Shown here piece after piece: positions 26,201 to 38,403 of a stretch of DNA of 64,000 nt. A model generated the notes under the pieces. That model had not been told where the DNA came from, made no database searches, and saw only the letters and a program-made list of their open reading frames with translations. Every line of letters starts with the position of its first letter. Within the stretch, counting starts at the first letter, position 1. This DNA comes from Moringa oleifera (taxonomy: Eukaryota; Streptophyta; Magnoliopsida; Brassicales; Moringaceae): positions 2,294,001 through 2,358,000 of the forward strand of contig JAJFZO010000566.1 in NCBI GenBank assembly GCA_021397835.1, written 5' to 3'. The position numbers and the translations under genes were made by a program.

Positions 26201-29200
26201 CACAGGAACTGCATGCCGCCCCCACCCCTGTTCAATTCCTTAAAGTAGGACTTAACAGAAAATTGACCCTTATCCTCCACCCAGTTTCCATATTGCTGCA
26301 TCTTCCAGGTTATGATCTATCTTGCAATTTTGAAGCCTTGCATAGAATTCTTCCAGCTGACTGATCTTCCAGTCCTGCACGTTTCTTCTCATCTGGACAA
26401 ACCTGGCACCATCTCTGTCAACCCCAATCCCTGGTCCTGCAGTCACATACCCAAGCTTCTATACAGTAGGGAAGGTTTCATGAAGGGTCTGTCTCCACAC
26501 CATCTATCCTTCCAAAATTTTATTTTATTTCCCCTTCCTATCTTAAACTCAATCCACTTCTCAAACTCTCCCCAACCCTTTTTAATATTTTTCCACACAC
26601 TAACCCCATAGGCCTCCTTTCCACATCTCGTCATCCATCCCTGTTCTATTTCCCTATACTTACACTTCACCATCCTCCTCCAAAAGCTCCCCTTCTCCAC
26701 CATATATCTCCGTAGCCACTTCCTTAATAAAGCTCTATTAAAGGTCAGTAATGTTTTGACCCCTATCCCTCCACACTGAATAGGTTGGGTCACCACACGC
26801 CACTTCACCAAATGATATTTATAGTAATCACCCATGTTACCTCACAGAAACTTCCTTTGGACTGCTTCTAGTAGCTTGGCGACCTCTTTTGGGATCGGAA
26901 ACAGTGACATAAAATATACTGGCAGATTTGACAGTGTACTATTTATGAAAGGAAGTCCCCTGCCTTAGACAGATAGTGCCTTTTCCACCCTGCAAGCTTC
27001 CTTTCAAATCTTTCCAAAATACCTTTCTAAATTTTCTTCTCCTTATGTTTGACACCAAGTGGCAGACCAAGATATTTTAATGGAAGGGTAGTGAATTTAC
27101 AACCCAACAGGCCAGCCAACCTACTCCCATCTGCCTCTTTGCCAATTATTGCCAGTTCACTTTTCCCCCAGATTAATTTTCAGACCTCATACTGCTTCAA
27201 ATCCCAGTAAAAGGCACCTTAGGTTTATTATTTGCTCCTCCTCTGCTCCACAAAATATTAGTGTCATCTGCAAAGAGCAGGTGAGAAACTATCATCTCAT
27301 TTCCTTGGCTTCCAATTTTAAAACATTCAACCACTCTCCCCTCCACTAACTTAGCCAACAATCTGTCCAAGGCCTCCATGACTACAGTAAAGAGCAAAGG
27401 TGACAGAGGGTCACCTTGTCTTATTCCTCTGTATGCTGTAAAGAATGAGTTGAGGCCCCATTTACTAGCACCGCAAATGAAGCGGTTGAAATACACCAAT
27501 GAATCCATTTATACCATCTCTTTTCACACCTTATCCTTCTCAACATAGACATTAGAAAATCTCAAAAATACATGGTCATATGCTTTTTTTCATGTCAATT
27601 AATGAAACAGGATATAAGAAATAGTCTTCAAGTCCACAAAAAAGCACAAAAAAGACAACCATTTGTCTTTTACGTTAGGCCCAAAAATAAATTGTGAGAT
27701 TATAGAGAAGCAACTTAAAGATTCTTGTGAGTTCATTATTAGAAAGCTTCAAATATTTCCTGGGCAAGACAACGCTTCAACTTTCATGCCATTTTTTTGT
27801 AATCAAATCAGGAACCTGGGGGTCCAAGGAAGTATCATGGGGTAAGCTTTTCAACGTTACAAACTTTCACATAGTTACTTGTAAAAGACAGTAACTTTAT
27901 GATCTTCACTTATGCCAAAATGGTCAACCAAAAAGAGCGCTGTTTAAACAAACTCAAATACAAAGAAGTTATAAGCCTAACTAAATGGAATTACTTCGAT
28001 GAAGATAAAAAGTTGAAATTCATGAACAGCCTCACAATACTTAGTCTCAGTAGAACCTTGTGGTCAAGTAAATCTTTTACATCAGGTTTACACAAATAAA
28101 TGTTTCTCCAGTAAAAAGATTTCACACATTCTCATGCTAATTGAAGGCGGTTAAAATACAATCTTCTTTACTTATCAGCACTCTCTATAGTTTCTTTAAT
28201 TACTTTCTGCATTGTGCAGGTTAAAGTTGAAAAATTCCACACCTGCATGCTATTGAATGCTTGCTTTGAATAAACAAAAAAGGTTTTCTTCCTAACAAAA
28301 CAGGATAATATTTGCCAGGTTCTTCCAATCAAAGAAGCTAAGAAGGCAGACTATTCAATTAATCTACTAAACTAAATTCCTAACCTACTATAACATAGAT
28401 ATCTAGATCTCTGAAATACTTGATGCATATGTGAAGCTTAAAGAGCTGTTGCAATAAGCTCATTCCACAGCTTCTTCAAGCTTAGCGATGAGGGTCAAAA
28501 ACTTGCATGTGACACAACTTTGAGCACACACCCAACAACATCCTCTGTATCAGATATGATGGAAATATTCTTCATACCACAGGCTTTCAACAAAATCCAT
28601 TTGTTCAGAGAAGAGTTTGGATCATAAATCATCAACATAGAGGCACATGAAATCATCCACAGATGCACATTGCAGACTTCAAGACTGTTCTATGAAGTGG
28701 ATGTATACATTCTTGCAAGAAGCATCCCGACTAAGCCCTTATCACGTTTCTTGAAATCAATTTGATTTATTAGACTGCCCTTGAGCACGAGTTAATTGCA
28801 TCCAACCTTTAATGCTTGCTAGGAGATTAGAGCAGCCAGGGAGCTCTTTAATAGTCATCTATAGCCCACTGAAACATGTTATTCCATGTAGTCTGGCAGG
28901 CTACTTGACTTGCAGGCATTATTACCTTAAGTGAGTGCAGTTTTGGCAACATTATAATTGGTTGAGTGGTACACATTTCTTATTAGCTTTCAATTTTTGT
29001 TGCTTTAGTACCTTCCTCCAGTTTTCACACAGTTTCGATTATATGACGCTGACTGTCACAGAAAAGAATACACAGGCTCGCATGATGTAAATTGACATGG
29101 AGTTTGCAACAAGTATGCAAGACTTGATCATCTAACCTGTACTTTCCCATTGTTAGTTCCAACTGCAAGATGTGTTCCACGTTGAGCCCAGCCTACTGAG

Positions 29201-30248
29201 CACACACTATCATCAATTCCCAGATCACATAACTTGGTAACCTGTAAGGAGTACCCAAGATAATATAAAAAAGTTTTGGAACTTTTGCAAGCAAATACTC
29301 AAAGCAGTAATTTCCTTAAGCCTGTGAACAAAAACTCACCTTGCTACTGCAAGCATTCCACAAATAAACACAATTCCCCAGCCCCACTGCCAATACATTA
29401 TGTGAGGACCAATCCACAAGATTTAAATAAAAATCATCTTGCAAGGCTGGTGCATCCAATACCTGATATCAATAGGAAAACCATAACATCAGAGCAGAGG
29501 AAACCCAGATCAAAAAATCATAATCAAACAATCCACGAAAACATAACCAAATTACCATAATTATAAACTCACAAAAACCCAAATTCACGAAATCTAATAA
29601 CTGATAATCCAGATTTCTTCTTTGAAAAAAAAAAAAACTAACTAAATCACCACCAACCCGGCAAGAGCCATATCCCAAACCGAGCTAAAATCGCGCGAAA
29701 ATCAACAGATTTAACCAATGTCAACATGAATCATGCAAAACCCAAATCTCAAATCCACGATCACAAAAACCCACCTTATAAGGCGATCGTGGCACCTTCC
29801 TCGGAGTCTTAACTGGGCTGTGGCTGACTCCAGGGCCCGCATCATCGAACCCAAACGGGGAAAGCGAGTGCATGGACTGCCTGGTCTCAGTCTTGTACCT
29901 GAAAATATTCTGGGGCGAGAAGCCTGAGTGGTCCCTCCTCTCGGGGGTCTCCGGGCCGAAGAGCGCCGCTCGCAAGAGGCTCGAATAGGTCCCCGACCCG
30001 TCATCCTTACCATCCCCAGGGACATTCGAAGGCGACGGGGAGAGGTCAAACAGCGCGAAATTTGACCCGGATCTACTGGGGATGAACCTATCCGAGTAAA
30101 TTGGCCTCGAAGGTGACTGTTGGTGATTCGCGTTGATCATCCGGTGGATGTGGGTCTCAAGAGAGAACGACGGCCGCGTCATTGCCGGTGGCACATTCAG
30201 CTGTGGCGTCCTCGGAGCTGATTTGTTGCTCAACGTGGGAGATTCCAT
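23266..30248 (-). CDS. CCS52A (FZR): Cell cycle switch CCS52A / FIZZY-RELATED (Cdh1-type APC/C activator)
   Basis: WD40 substrate adaptor of the anaphase-promoting complex that drives mitotic exit and endoreduplication, by family knowledge. Ten minus-strand exons: 29775-30248, 29340-29462, 29137-29241, 25399-25578, 25129-25191, 24845-25039, 24008-24109, 23858-23920, 23659-23727 and 23266-23319. They give 475 residues, the usual CCS52A length. The N terminus contains the C-box DRFIPSR (53-59) and the conserved [17 protein letters not shown] segment (88-104). Exons 2-9 encode a seven-bladed WD40 propeller ([56 protein letters not shown]). The protein ends in the Ile-Arg tail (GRTTIR) that docks on APC/C. 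The [10 protein letters not shown] ending matches the A type, not CCS52B. Intron 3 is 3.56 kb and holds a LINE insertion. All splice junctions are intact, so the gene looks functional. Confidence 0.95.
24180..24620. other. GC-richer block in CCS52A intron 6, origin unclear
   Basis: The block inside the intron at 24110-24844 is less AT-rich than the flanks and contains GTCGAC twice (near 24482 and 24533). It has no recognisable protein similarity. It might be an old transposon or LTR fragment; no terminal repeats were confirmed. Confidence 0.25.
25632..27610 (-). mobile_element. Decayed LINE (non-LTR) retrotransposon in CCS52A intron 3
   Basis: The element lies on the minus strand, the same orientation as the host gene, and is 5' truncated. 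In element order: reverse-transcriptase remnants with KKAYDHV (about 27560-27600); then, at 27197-27508, [20 protein letters not shown] and the LLFADDT catalytic motif; then the conserved region after the RT (26443-26835, with [19 protein letters not shown] and a WKDRWCGD block); then a zinc-knuckle zf-RVT-like segment (26119-26301, [20 protein letters not shown]). It ends in a poly-A tail, seen as 13 T residues on the plus strand at 25632-25644. Frameshifts and stops between the parts show it is dead. No clear target-site duplication was found, so the 5' boundary is approximate. Confidence 0.88.
28440..28960 (-). pseudogene. Possible RNase H-like retroelement remnant in CCS52A intron 3
   Basis: Read on the minus strand, broken frames resemble plant retroelement RNase H or reverse-transcriptase tails (for example an [19 protein letters not shown] segment), with stops and frame changes. 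It may belong to the neighbouring LINE or to a second insertion. Similarity is weak and judged by eye. Confidence 0.2.
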
Positions 30249-31304
30249 AGTCGATTATCCTTCCACACATAAAACCAGCCGCAGAGAGAGAGAGAAGGAG
30301 CGAGGTTGACGAAGATCGGAACGAGGCTTCAGATTTGATGTACATATAAGTATAGGTAAAGATTACTTCCCCCTCACTGTTTAACAATGGCTGTTAAAAC
30401 CCATTTATATTGCTTTATTTTTTTTTTCCTGTCCTTCCCGGGAAAATCCTGGGTAACAGAAAGTTGTCAAGTGGGTAAAGGAATTCTTGCGCGAAAAAAG
30501 TAGGGATCCGATGCGGTTGGATTCTCCTTCTAGATGTCTGTGATGCAAAATCTAAACCGTCAGATTGCATCCCTGGCCCCACTACACCAAACTTTTCGAT
30601 CCAATCCCAAAAAGGGTAAGTATTTCTGGTGGCCCCCACTGAGCGTAGTGATACTAATACCAGTAGTCAAGCAAGACAGTTACTTGCCAATTGGGCCGGG
30701 TGGGTCGATTTGACCCGTTTTGGCCCATCGTTAACTCTAGTAAGCTTAATCATTTTAAGCTCCTAATTAGTTTATTTTAACCAGAATTAAGCTTTTAATA
30801 ATTTCCTTAATCATTTTTTAAATGATTTAATTATCAAAAATTCGAAAAATAACCAGCGGGAGATATGATTATTGGAGATGGGTATTCTGGATTTTTACTC
30901 AAGATGGTTACTTGATGATTAAATCTTTGCTTTGGAATAAAGGAATCGATCCCATCTGATCTATCATTTCTTTTCCTAATGTCCAAAACTAAAGAATAAT
31001 TTCATTAAATAAATTGTGAACAAGATCTCAAATCCGACAATGCTACCCTTTTGAGATCCATCCACAATTACAAAGTCAATTACATTACCGGTATATAAAC
31101 TCAATTTTTACTAGCCAAAGACATTAATTGAATTTTATTCGGGATATTATTTTTTACAAAGGTGTCCTGTCTGAAAAAGCAAAAAAAAAAAAAAGGGGTT
31201 GTAAAGAGAATAAAGGGTTATATGGGTGAGAGGGAGACAGAGAGAACTTATACTCAATTTATTGCAGGAGTTGTTGTGTTGTGTAAGTTGATAATTGAAG
31301 CTGA

Positions 31305-31425
31305 GTTCACCAACTTTCATGTTTTCAGACAGGACTTCAGGACTGGGTTCAGTTCACTAGCTCTCATGTCTTTCAGACAGAGGCTTTAGTTCATTAGCTG
31401 TCATGTCTTCAGACAGGGCTTGTGG
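31305..31425. repeat. Imperfect triple tandem repeat
   Basis: Three diverged copies of a 37-47-bp unit (GTTCAC/TNANCTNTCATGTNTTCAGACAG) start near 31305, 31352 and 31389. The repeat does not encode a recognisable product. Confidence 0.6.
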
Positions 31426-32763
31426 ATGATTCAGGGCTTACAGGATGGATCATTAATGTCTGTTAGGGATCCATAAAATAGGGTTGATGTAAGATCATTG
31501 TCATAATGTAGTTAAGAGGAGAAGATAGAAGTGATAATTTTTTGAATTAAGTCCGTAATTATTAAGATTAAGGATGATTTTTTTTTTAATTGGAAAGAAA
31601 ATAGATGATAAGAAAGATGGTGGTTGAAACAATTTGGTAAAAAGGAGAAAAAAAAATGCAAAGAATGAGATTTTGGATTGGATGAATACTCATAACATGC
31701 TTATATGCTTGTAAATTATCTTCTCTACTAAAACACATTAGTTCTTTTTCAATAGCTCTCTTTTTCTTTTTTCTATTTTTTATCTTTCTTTGGCATGATT
31801 CTTCTTATTTTCTGATGATTTTTATATATATATATATACATATGATACAGATTTTAATAAATTTTAAAAATTAAAATTAATGAATTATTTTAAATAATTA
31901 ATTAATAAAAAATAATTAAATGTATATCAGATAACTTATCAAGATAAAAAAATAAAGTTGGAGGATCACTATGGATAGCTTAATAAGATAAAAAAGTTAA
32001 AATTATCTTATCATTTCAGATATTTCATAAAAAAATTAAAATCTTATCTTGAACAGTTTATCAAGATAATAAAAACTAAGTTACCTAGATAACTCATTAA
32101 AAAGAAAAGTTATTACTTGAAAACTATTTTTGATAGTTCATAAGACGAAATTTTTTTTATGATGATAATCTGATTTTTTCATTTGTGCAATTTTTTAATA
32201 TTTTCCTTTTAATTTTTTATATTAACTTAAGCTTTTAAAAATAATTAGTTGTTTTATCATTTTAACATAATTTTATCCATTTAATTATATGTAAAAAGCA
32301 ACTTTTCACTGAACCTTCTTTTTCTTCAAGTTTATGATATATTCATTGGATCAATTATGTATTTAATTTTTTTAATTTAATCCAAATTAAACTTAGGTTA
32401 AAATTATCGTCATGATTGAAATGTCAAAAAAAGAATTAAATAAATTATATATTTTATTTTACATTTATTTTTCAATTTTAGATAATTTATAACTTACAAG
32501 TTATTTTTTATATTTCTTTGATAATATAAAATAAAAATATTTTCATTACTAAAAATTTTTTAAGTAATTTGAATATTTTTTTATACATGTGAAAAATTTT
32601 AAATCAAAATTTGTTATAAAATATTTTTAATTTAAATATTTTTAAATAACAATATTACTTAAACTAAAAAAATTAAAAATAAAATATATTTGATTCAGTG
32701 GATATTTTAAATCGTAAGTTTAATTTTTTTATATTTATTATAATTTTGTGTATGGTAACAGTT

Positions 32764-33273
32764 ATGTAAAATATTAATATTTATTCTATGTTATTAATAC
32801 ATTCTTATGTTTAAAAAGTGACAATTAAATCTTGATTTATCAATTCAATATAAATTATATTTCAACTCAAATAGCTGTGAAAAATTAGAATAATCTTGTT
32901 ATTGAAAAACTTTAAAAATGATTTCAATGAATTTTTATTTTATTTTTTATCTCCTAAATTTAAATAATTTTTTATTTAAAAATTATTTATTTCATAAATT
33001 TTTTAAAATATAATAATATAAATTTAAATATACACATATTTAATAATTAAAATTTTTTAAAATTTTTTGTGATGTAATTTGGCTATTTTTTTATATAACT
33101 AAAAAATATTAAAATTTATTGTGTAGGCTTTTTAATTTTTAAATCTTTCAATTATTAAATTTTTTCTTTCAATCTAATTTGAATCAAATTGATAAATTAA
33201 AATTTAATTTATTTTTTAAATACAAAAATTTATTTAATAACAATAGTTAAATATCAAAGTTTTATATAATATT
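32764..33273. repeat. AT-rich MITE-like element with long inverted ends
   Basis: The left end (TATGTTATTAATA, then GACAATTAAATCTTGATTTATC) reappears in reverse complement at the right end (GATAAATTAAAATTTAATT, then TATTTAATAACAATA). This gives imperfect inverted termini of about 90-100 bp. The element is non-coding and about 510 bp long. The assignment as a MITE is inference. Confidence 0.5.
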
Positions 33274-33674
33274 TACTTATTTATATATTTAATTAAATAT
33301 TCATCTCATATTTTTGACAATTGAGTCTAGTCCGCAACCCAATAAAATAAGTCCATGGGCTCATTAGCATAGACCGGGTCCATCACCAGCCCATTAATGA
33401 ACCGAACCTGAAATATCCAGTAGGACCCACATTCCACGTGCCAATCCTGTGGATGCACGTGGTCAAGTGAACACAAACCACTGTCTGTCCCCTTCAGAGA
33501 ACATAGAGGGACATCCTAAGATCCAGAGAAGCTGACATGGCGGATTTTGCAAGATCAAACTTCGGTTTTATCTTTTAAAAGCCAAAAGACACAAACCTCA
33601 AGCGTTTCCCTCCACAAGTTTCTGTGTTGCCTTATCTTTGATGGGTCTCCCTCTCTTTCTTTCCCTCCAAACAT

Positions 33675-33677
<3 letters not shown>

Positions 33678-33711
<34 letters not shown>
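33678..33711 (+). repeat. (GA)n microsatellite in the PGRL1 leader
   Basis: About 17 uninterrupted GA units lie about 100 bp before the PGRL1 ATG. GAGA tracts are common in plant leaders and can bind BPC proteins; a role here is not shown. Confidence 0.85.
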
Positions 33712-33714
<3 letters not shown>

Positions 33715-33809
33715 CAGAATGCACCTGAAAACACCAATCACATCCACATAGCTGCTAAAGGGTTTGGTTCTTGTTAAGGTTTTCTTGGAGACCCTTTGTT
33801 TTCCTCAAA

Positions 33810-36115
33810 ATGGCGAGCAAATTGGGTTTTAGTTTGACCACTCCGCGTATATTCGCTGTTACTATTCAAAAACCCATCATTTGTTTCTCTTCTTCCTCAT
33901 CATCTTCGTCTTCTTCCACGCTGGTTCAATCGGTTCAGTTCAGCGGGAAGCAGCTGCTTGTTCGAAGAAGACTTTCCACGTTAACCATCAAGGCTACTGC
34001 TGATCAACCAGGTCGGCATCATCTCCCAGCCCTGCCAATCAATTTAGGGCTTTGATAACTCTCTATAAGTGGCTGGGTTTTTCTTTAGTTTTTATGGCGG
34101 AATTGGATCATTTCATAGCATGACAGAGATGGGGGTATGATTAGCATTAGGATTAATATTAATGAGAAACGGGTATCATCATTTTGATCGTCAGTGGTTA
34201 CTCTGAAATCACCATTTACAGATGAGGTTCATAAGCTTAATGCTTCATTTTCTGCTGCTTTCGGTGAGAAAGCCTTATATGCTGACTCTAGTACTCTTTC
34301 AGGCCAGGTCCAAGATGATGAGGTTGTTGATAGTAAAATTCTTCCTTATTGTAGCATAGACAAGAAAGAAAAGAAATCAATTGGTGAACTTGAACAAGAG
34401 TTTCTTCAAGCACTACAGGTTCAAAAGCACAATCTCTTTCTCTGTGTTTTTCCTTTCTGCTACATAATAATTCTGCCTGACCAGCATAAGTTGTTTGCCT
34501 TCCTCGTTTCTGCTTAGTAATTTTGATAGCTTTGGAGCACTTGCCTGCTTCTATATAAGTACCCGGTAGTCATTTAAGAAATTTATTTGTGTCTTCATAT
34601 TCAGGCATTCTATTACGAGGGAAAAGCTATCATGTCAAATGAGGAATTCGATAATCTCAAGGAAGAACTTATGTGGGAAGGAAGCAGTGTTGTCATGCTA
34701 AGTATGCACTACAATTTCTTTGAAGCTTCAACCTGTATATTCTCATGTCCTAAACTTTTCATTCACAGTTGTGACTTTCTCGGCCTATTTCATGTTGCAG
34801 GTTCTGATGAACAGAAGTTCCTTGAAGCTTCAATGGCTTATGCAGCTGGAAAACCAATCATGACCGATGACGAATATGATAATTTGAAGTTGCAGCTAAA
34901 GGTTTGTGTGAATTTGGTTCTTAATTAATGGCCTCCCATACAGAGATGAACAATCACGTATCTTAAAAGCAGAAGAACAAGCTTGCTTCATTCATAATTT
35001 ACCATATTGACTCTTCTTAATGTGACTTCCTTGCGTATTCTCTAATACTGATTGATATCGTCTATAATCTAGATTGACGGAAGTGAAATTGTGGTTGAGG
35101 GTCCACGATGCAGTCTCCGTAGCAGAAAGGTTAGTGTTGATTGCCTTTCCTCTCTTCTTTGCCTATACTTGTTTACTTACCTTACTGATTAACTTTCGTA
35201 TCTGCAGGTGTACAGCGACCTCTCTGTCGATTACTTCAAGATGTTCCTGTTGAATGTTCCAGCGACTGTTGTTGCTCTCGGATTGTAAGTGACTAGTTCT
35301 TCCCTGAATAATTTTCCTGATGACAATTTTTATATTTGTGTTAATGTTTTCTGCTTTTACTTTGATTCTTGCATGCTGTTAAATGAAACCTGTTGTAAGT
35401 AAATGGTTAGAGGTATGCAATTCCTTGCCTGTTAGTGTCTTCATCCTGTTCTGAATCTTTTCTGGTGGACTAATCAGGTTTTTCTTCCTGGATGACCTGA
35501 CTGGATTTGAAATCACGTATCTTTTGGAGGTAAATTTTTGCATTCTGACTCTACGAAGCAATTAGACATACCTTGTTTGAGAATAATTGAAGCTTGTAGT
35601 TTTTTCTGATAACCCTTATGCCATCTTCCTGCATTGATGTTTCCATTAATTGTCTGGTTGCAGCTTCCAGAGCCATACAGTTTCATTTTCACCTGGTTTG
35701 CAGCTGTGCCATTGATAGTTTATTTGGCTCAGTCACTTACAAAATTGATCGTGAAAGACTTTCTGATCCTAAAGGTAGAACCCACAATCCCTTCTCTTCC
35801 AAGGTTATATTAAACAATGATGTAATGCCAGGATGATAATATCAACCTGCAATTCTATTTCATAGGGCCCTTGCCCGAACTGTGGTGCTGAGAATGTTTC
35901 CTTCTTCGGAACCATATTATCAATCTCCAATGGTGGTGCTACAAACAATCTTAAATGCTCAGAGTAAGTTCAGAGCTGTTTACTATCATACAAACTGCTG
36001 TTACATCTTTGTAGATTGATTTCTAACTGGTATGTTTCAGTTCAGATGTGGAACTGAATTGGTATATGATAAGAAAACAAGGTTGATTACATTACCAGAA
36101 GGAAGCGAAGCTTGA
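33810..36115 (+). CDS. PGRL1: PGR5-LIKE 1 (PGRL1), thylakoid cyclic electron flow protein
   Basis: Thylakoid protein acting with PGR5 in antimycin-sensitive cyclic electron flow around photosystem I, by family knowledge. Ten exons: 33810-34011, 34303-34418 (or from 34195), 34605-34701, 34801-34901, 35073-35129, 35208-35284, 35478-35529, 35664-35774, 35866-35963 and 36046-36115. They give 326 residues, close to the Arabidopsis length. The N terminus is Ser-rich and transit-peptide-like. The core contains LPYCSI, KAIMSNEEFDNLKEELMWEG and GPRCSLRS. Two membrane segments follow (NVPATVVALGLFFFLDD and a FIFTWFAAVPLIVYLA region), then a CPNCG...CSECG cysteine pair set. The redox-active cysteines known in PGRL1 all have counterparts, starting with Cys84. 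Exon 2 has two possible in-frame acceptors, and the longer form adds 36 residues. The last exon uses the second of two nearby AGs (36045), because only that keeps KCSECGTELVYD in frame. Confidence 0.94.
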
Positions 36116-36703
36116 TTGCAGGTATATATAGTAACTCCATCTTTTCTGCTAGCAACCAAAGCACCAGCAGTCCAGGGCAGGCTACAAAAATCCTGTTTCG
36201 GTTTTGCTCTCAGATGAGCAATTTAGCTTACATTTCTATCTCCTGAAATTCTTCCTGACATGTGATTGCCATGAACCAGGAACAATCCCTTTCCAGGAAT
36301 CTACATGCAAGATTGACACTAATGGAACCTGGAGCGAAGGTTGTTAGAGTTATGTAAACCGGGTGATATTGTTGGCTTGAGGGAGGGAACTTTGGTAGTG
36401 TCGATATTGTGTTTGTAATTAAATGTATTATACGGATACCTATAACAGGATTGCCCACAGGGAGGCGAAAAATGCGAGCAATTGTTGTCATGGAAAGGCT
36501 TAATGCAATAGAAGATCTCTTTGTATATTTAGCATTTCAGTTTAAGAAGATAATTTGATCTTTTCAGCTTCATATCAGGAAAAGACGTATAGCTTTTTTA
36601 ATGAGGTTGACATACTACATTTTTAGGTCTGCCTTTTAGCATGTAGAATGCCCTTAATTAATTAATAAAACCCAAAGCTTGGATTAAGAAGCCCAAACCA
36701 TAA

Positions 36704-36719
36704 AACCTGCTTGCACGTC
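36704..36719 (+). promoter_or_regulatory. Near-match to the root-hair-specific element (RHE) upstream of the expansin
   Basis: The sequence AACCTGCTTGCACGTC fits the published RHE consensus (WHHDTGNNNKCACGWH) at all positions but one (C at the D position). It lies about 215 bp before the ATG of an EXPA7/EXPA18-type expansin, the setting where this element works in other plants. Confidence 0.5.
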
Positions 36720-36931
36720 AACAACCAAAATTTAATACACTAATTTGACTTAAGAGGAAGATCATCTTCATCTTCGTGAGTGTCACTAAGGCATTAGCTT
36801 CTTCTCCTTCATCTGCTTCTCTAAGCAAGGCATTATATAAAGCAAACTGGTACAAGTCAATCGGTGAACATATCATACGTTGTCATACAAGAGCCGCAAG
36901 GAGAGAGCTAACTAGACGTACCCAGTAAACC

Positions 36932-38403
36932 ATGGCTTCTTGGTTCCATTCATTGAGTTTTCTGTTCCTTTTTACTGCATTAGTATTGGCAATCATCAGC
37001 AGAACCACGGTGGCTCTTGGTGTTTACCGGCCAAGCCCCTGGAAGCTCGCCCACGCCACATTTTATGGTGATGAGACTGCCTCGGAGACCATGGGTAAGG
37101 ATTTGTGTTAATCCTTTATATATGGGTTAGGTACTAATATGTCTAGTTAACTCTTTGTTAAAAGATTTCATCAGCACTCGATTAGATGTAATATAAAATT
37201 TTAACATATTTTTAAATTTACTAAATATTTTTTTATGATTTTTATAACATGAGTTTTAATAATAATAATTTTAAAAAAAATCAAAATGAATAATATTCAT
37301 CGACATTTTATGCAAGTTGATTTGTTTAAATTTTAAATGTTGGATCTCATACTATTTTTAAATCTGACAAACATTTGTAAATTAAGTATAATATAAATCT
37401 ATATATATATATTAAAAAATATAATTTTTTTTTAAACAAAGTAGTATGATTAAGTAAATAGTATTTTACAAAATATTTTAGAATAAATAATATTTCGTCT
37501 CTGATTTTGAACATTTAGAGTTCATTTTTATTTATTGTAACAAAGTGTATACACATAACTTAATCCTAACTTAACACAATATGGACCGCCATTAATTTTA
37601 ATAATTAAGTGTAATCATAATCTTCTTGTGGATGAATGTGTCTACAGGAGGGGCTTGTGGGTACGGCAACTTGTTTACGAATGGCTATGGCACAGACACA
37701 GCTGCTTTGAGCTCGACCCTGTTCAACAATGGCTACGCTTGTGGGACTTGCTACCAGATAAAGTGCTATCAGTCGACAGCGTGCTTCAAAAATGTTGCGT
37801 TCACGACTGTGACGGCCACTAACCTTTGCCCACCAAACTGGGCCAAGGACTCCAACGCCGGCGGCTGGTGCAACCCCCCTCGTGTCCACTTCGACATGGC
37901 CAAACCGGCCTTCATGAAGATCGCTCAGTGGAAGGCCGGCATCATCCCCGTCATGTACCGCAGGTAAATATATTCTTTCTCTTCTTTTTTTTTTTTTAAA
38001 CTTTCGTTTAGTTTCGTCGATTAAGGATGGTTTAGTTCCAATATACTGAAATCTGGTCCGTTATTTTTTTCCCCTTTCTGGATCTTGCAGAGTGCCGTGC
38101 ATAAAATCCGGCGGGCTGCGGTTCTCCTTCCAGGGCAATGGGTACTGGCTGCTGGTGTACGTGATGAACGTCGGAGGAGGAGGAGACATCGCAAACATGT
38201 GGGTGAAGGGAAGCAAGACCGGGTGGATCAGCATGAGCCACAACTGGGGTGCTTCGTACCAGGCCTTCGCCACTCTCGGCGGCCAAGCTCTCTCTTTCAA
38301 GATCACCTCCTACACCACCAAGGAGACCGTCATAGCCTGGAACGTCGCTCCGGCAAACTGGGCTGTCGGACTCACTTACAAGACCAACGTCAACTTCCAT
38401 TGA
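36932..38403 (+). CDS. EXPA: Alpha-expansin, EXPA7/EXPA18 (root-hair) type
   Basis: Secreted wall-loosening protein. Three exons (36932-37094, 37648-37963, 38091-38403) give 263 residues. A hydrophobic signal peptide covers about 1-28. The double-psi-barrel domain ([22 protein letters not shown] onward) carries the conserved cysteines and HFD motif (His135-Phe-Asp137). The C-terminal CBM63-like domain ends in [21 protein letters not shown]. The GGWCNPPR insertion of alpha-expansins is present. The [19 protein letters not shown] start and [11 protein letters not shown] segment resemble, from memory, Arabidopsis EXPA7/EXPA18, which act in root-hair growth. Its GC content is clearly above the flanks. 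It sits between PGRL1 and the DUF1191 gene, which are neighbours in Arabidopsis. The short gap to PGRL1 (about 0.8 kb) limits its promoter. Confidence 0.94.

Larger units (their letters stand above)
30249..33500. other. Divergent intergenic region, CCS52A to PGRL1
   Basis: It holds the CCS52A leader and promoter (about 30249-30700), then AT-rich DNA with an imperfect triple repeat at about 31305-31425 and AT-rich repeat-family copies at about 32340-32720 and 32764-33273. From about 33330 the sequence becomes GC-richer and is the likely PGRL1 promoter. It includes CACGTG-type elements near 33437 and 33457. No gene was recognised. Confidence 0.6.
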
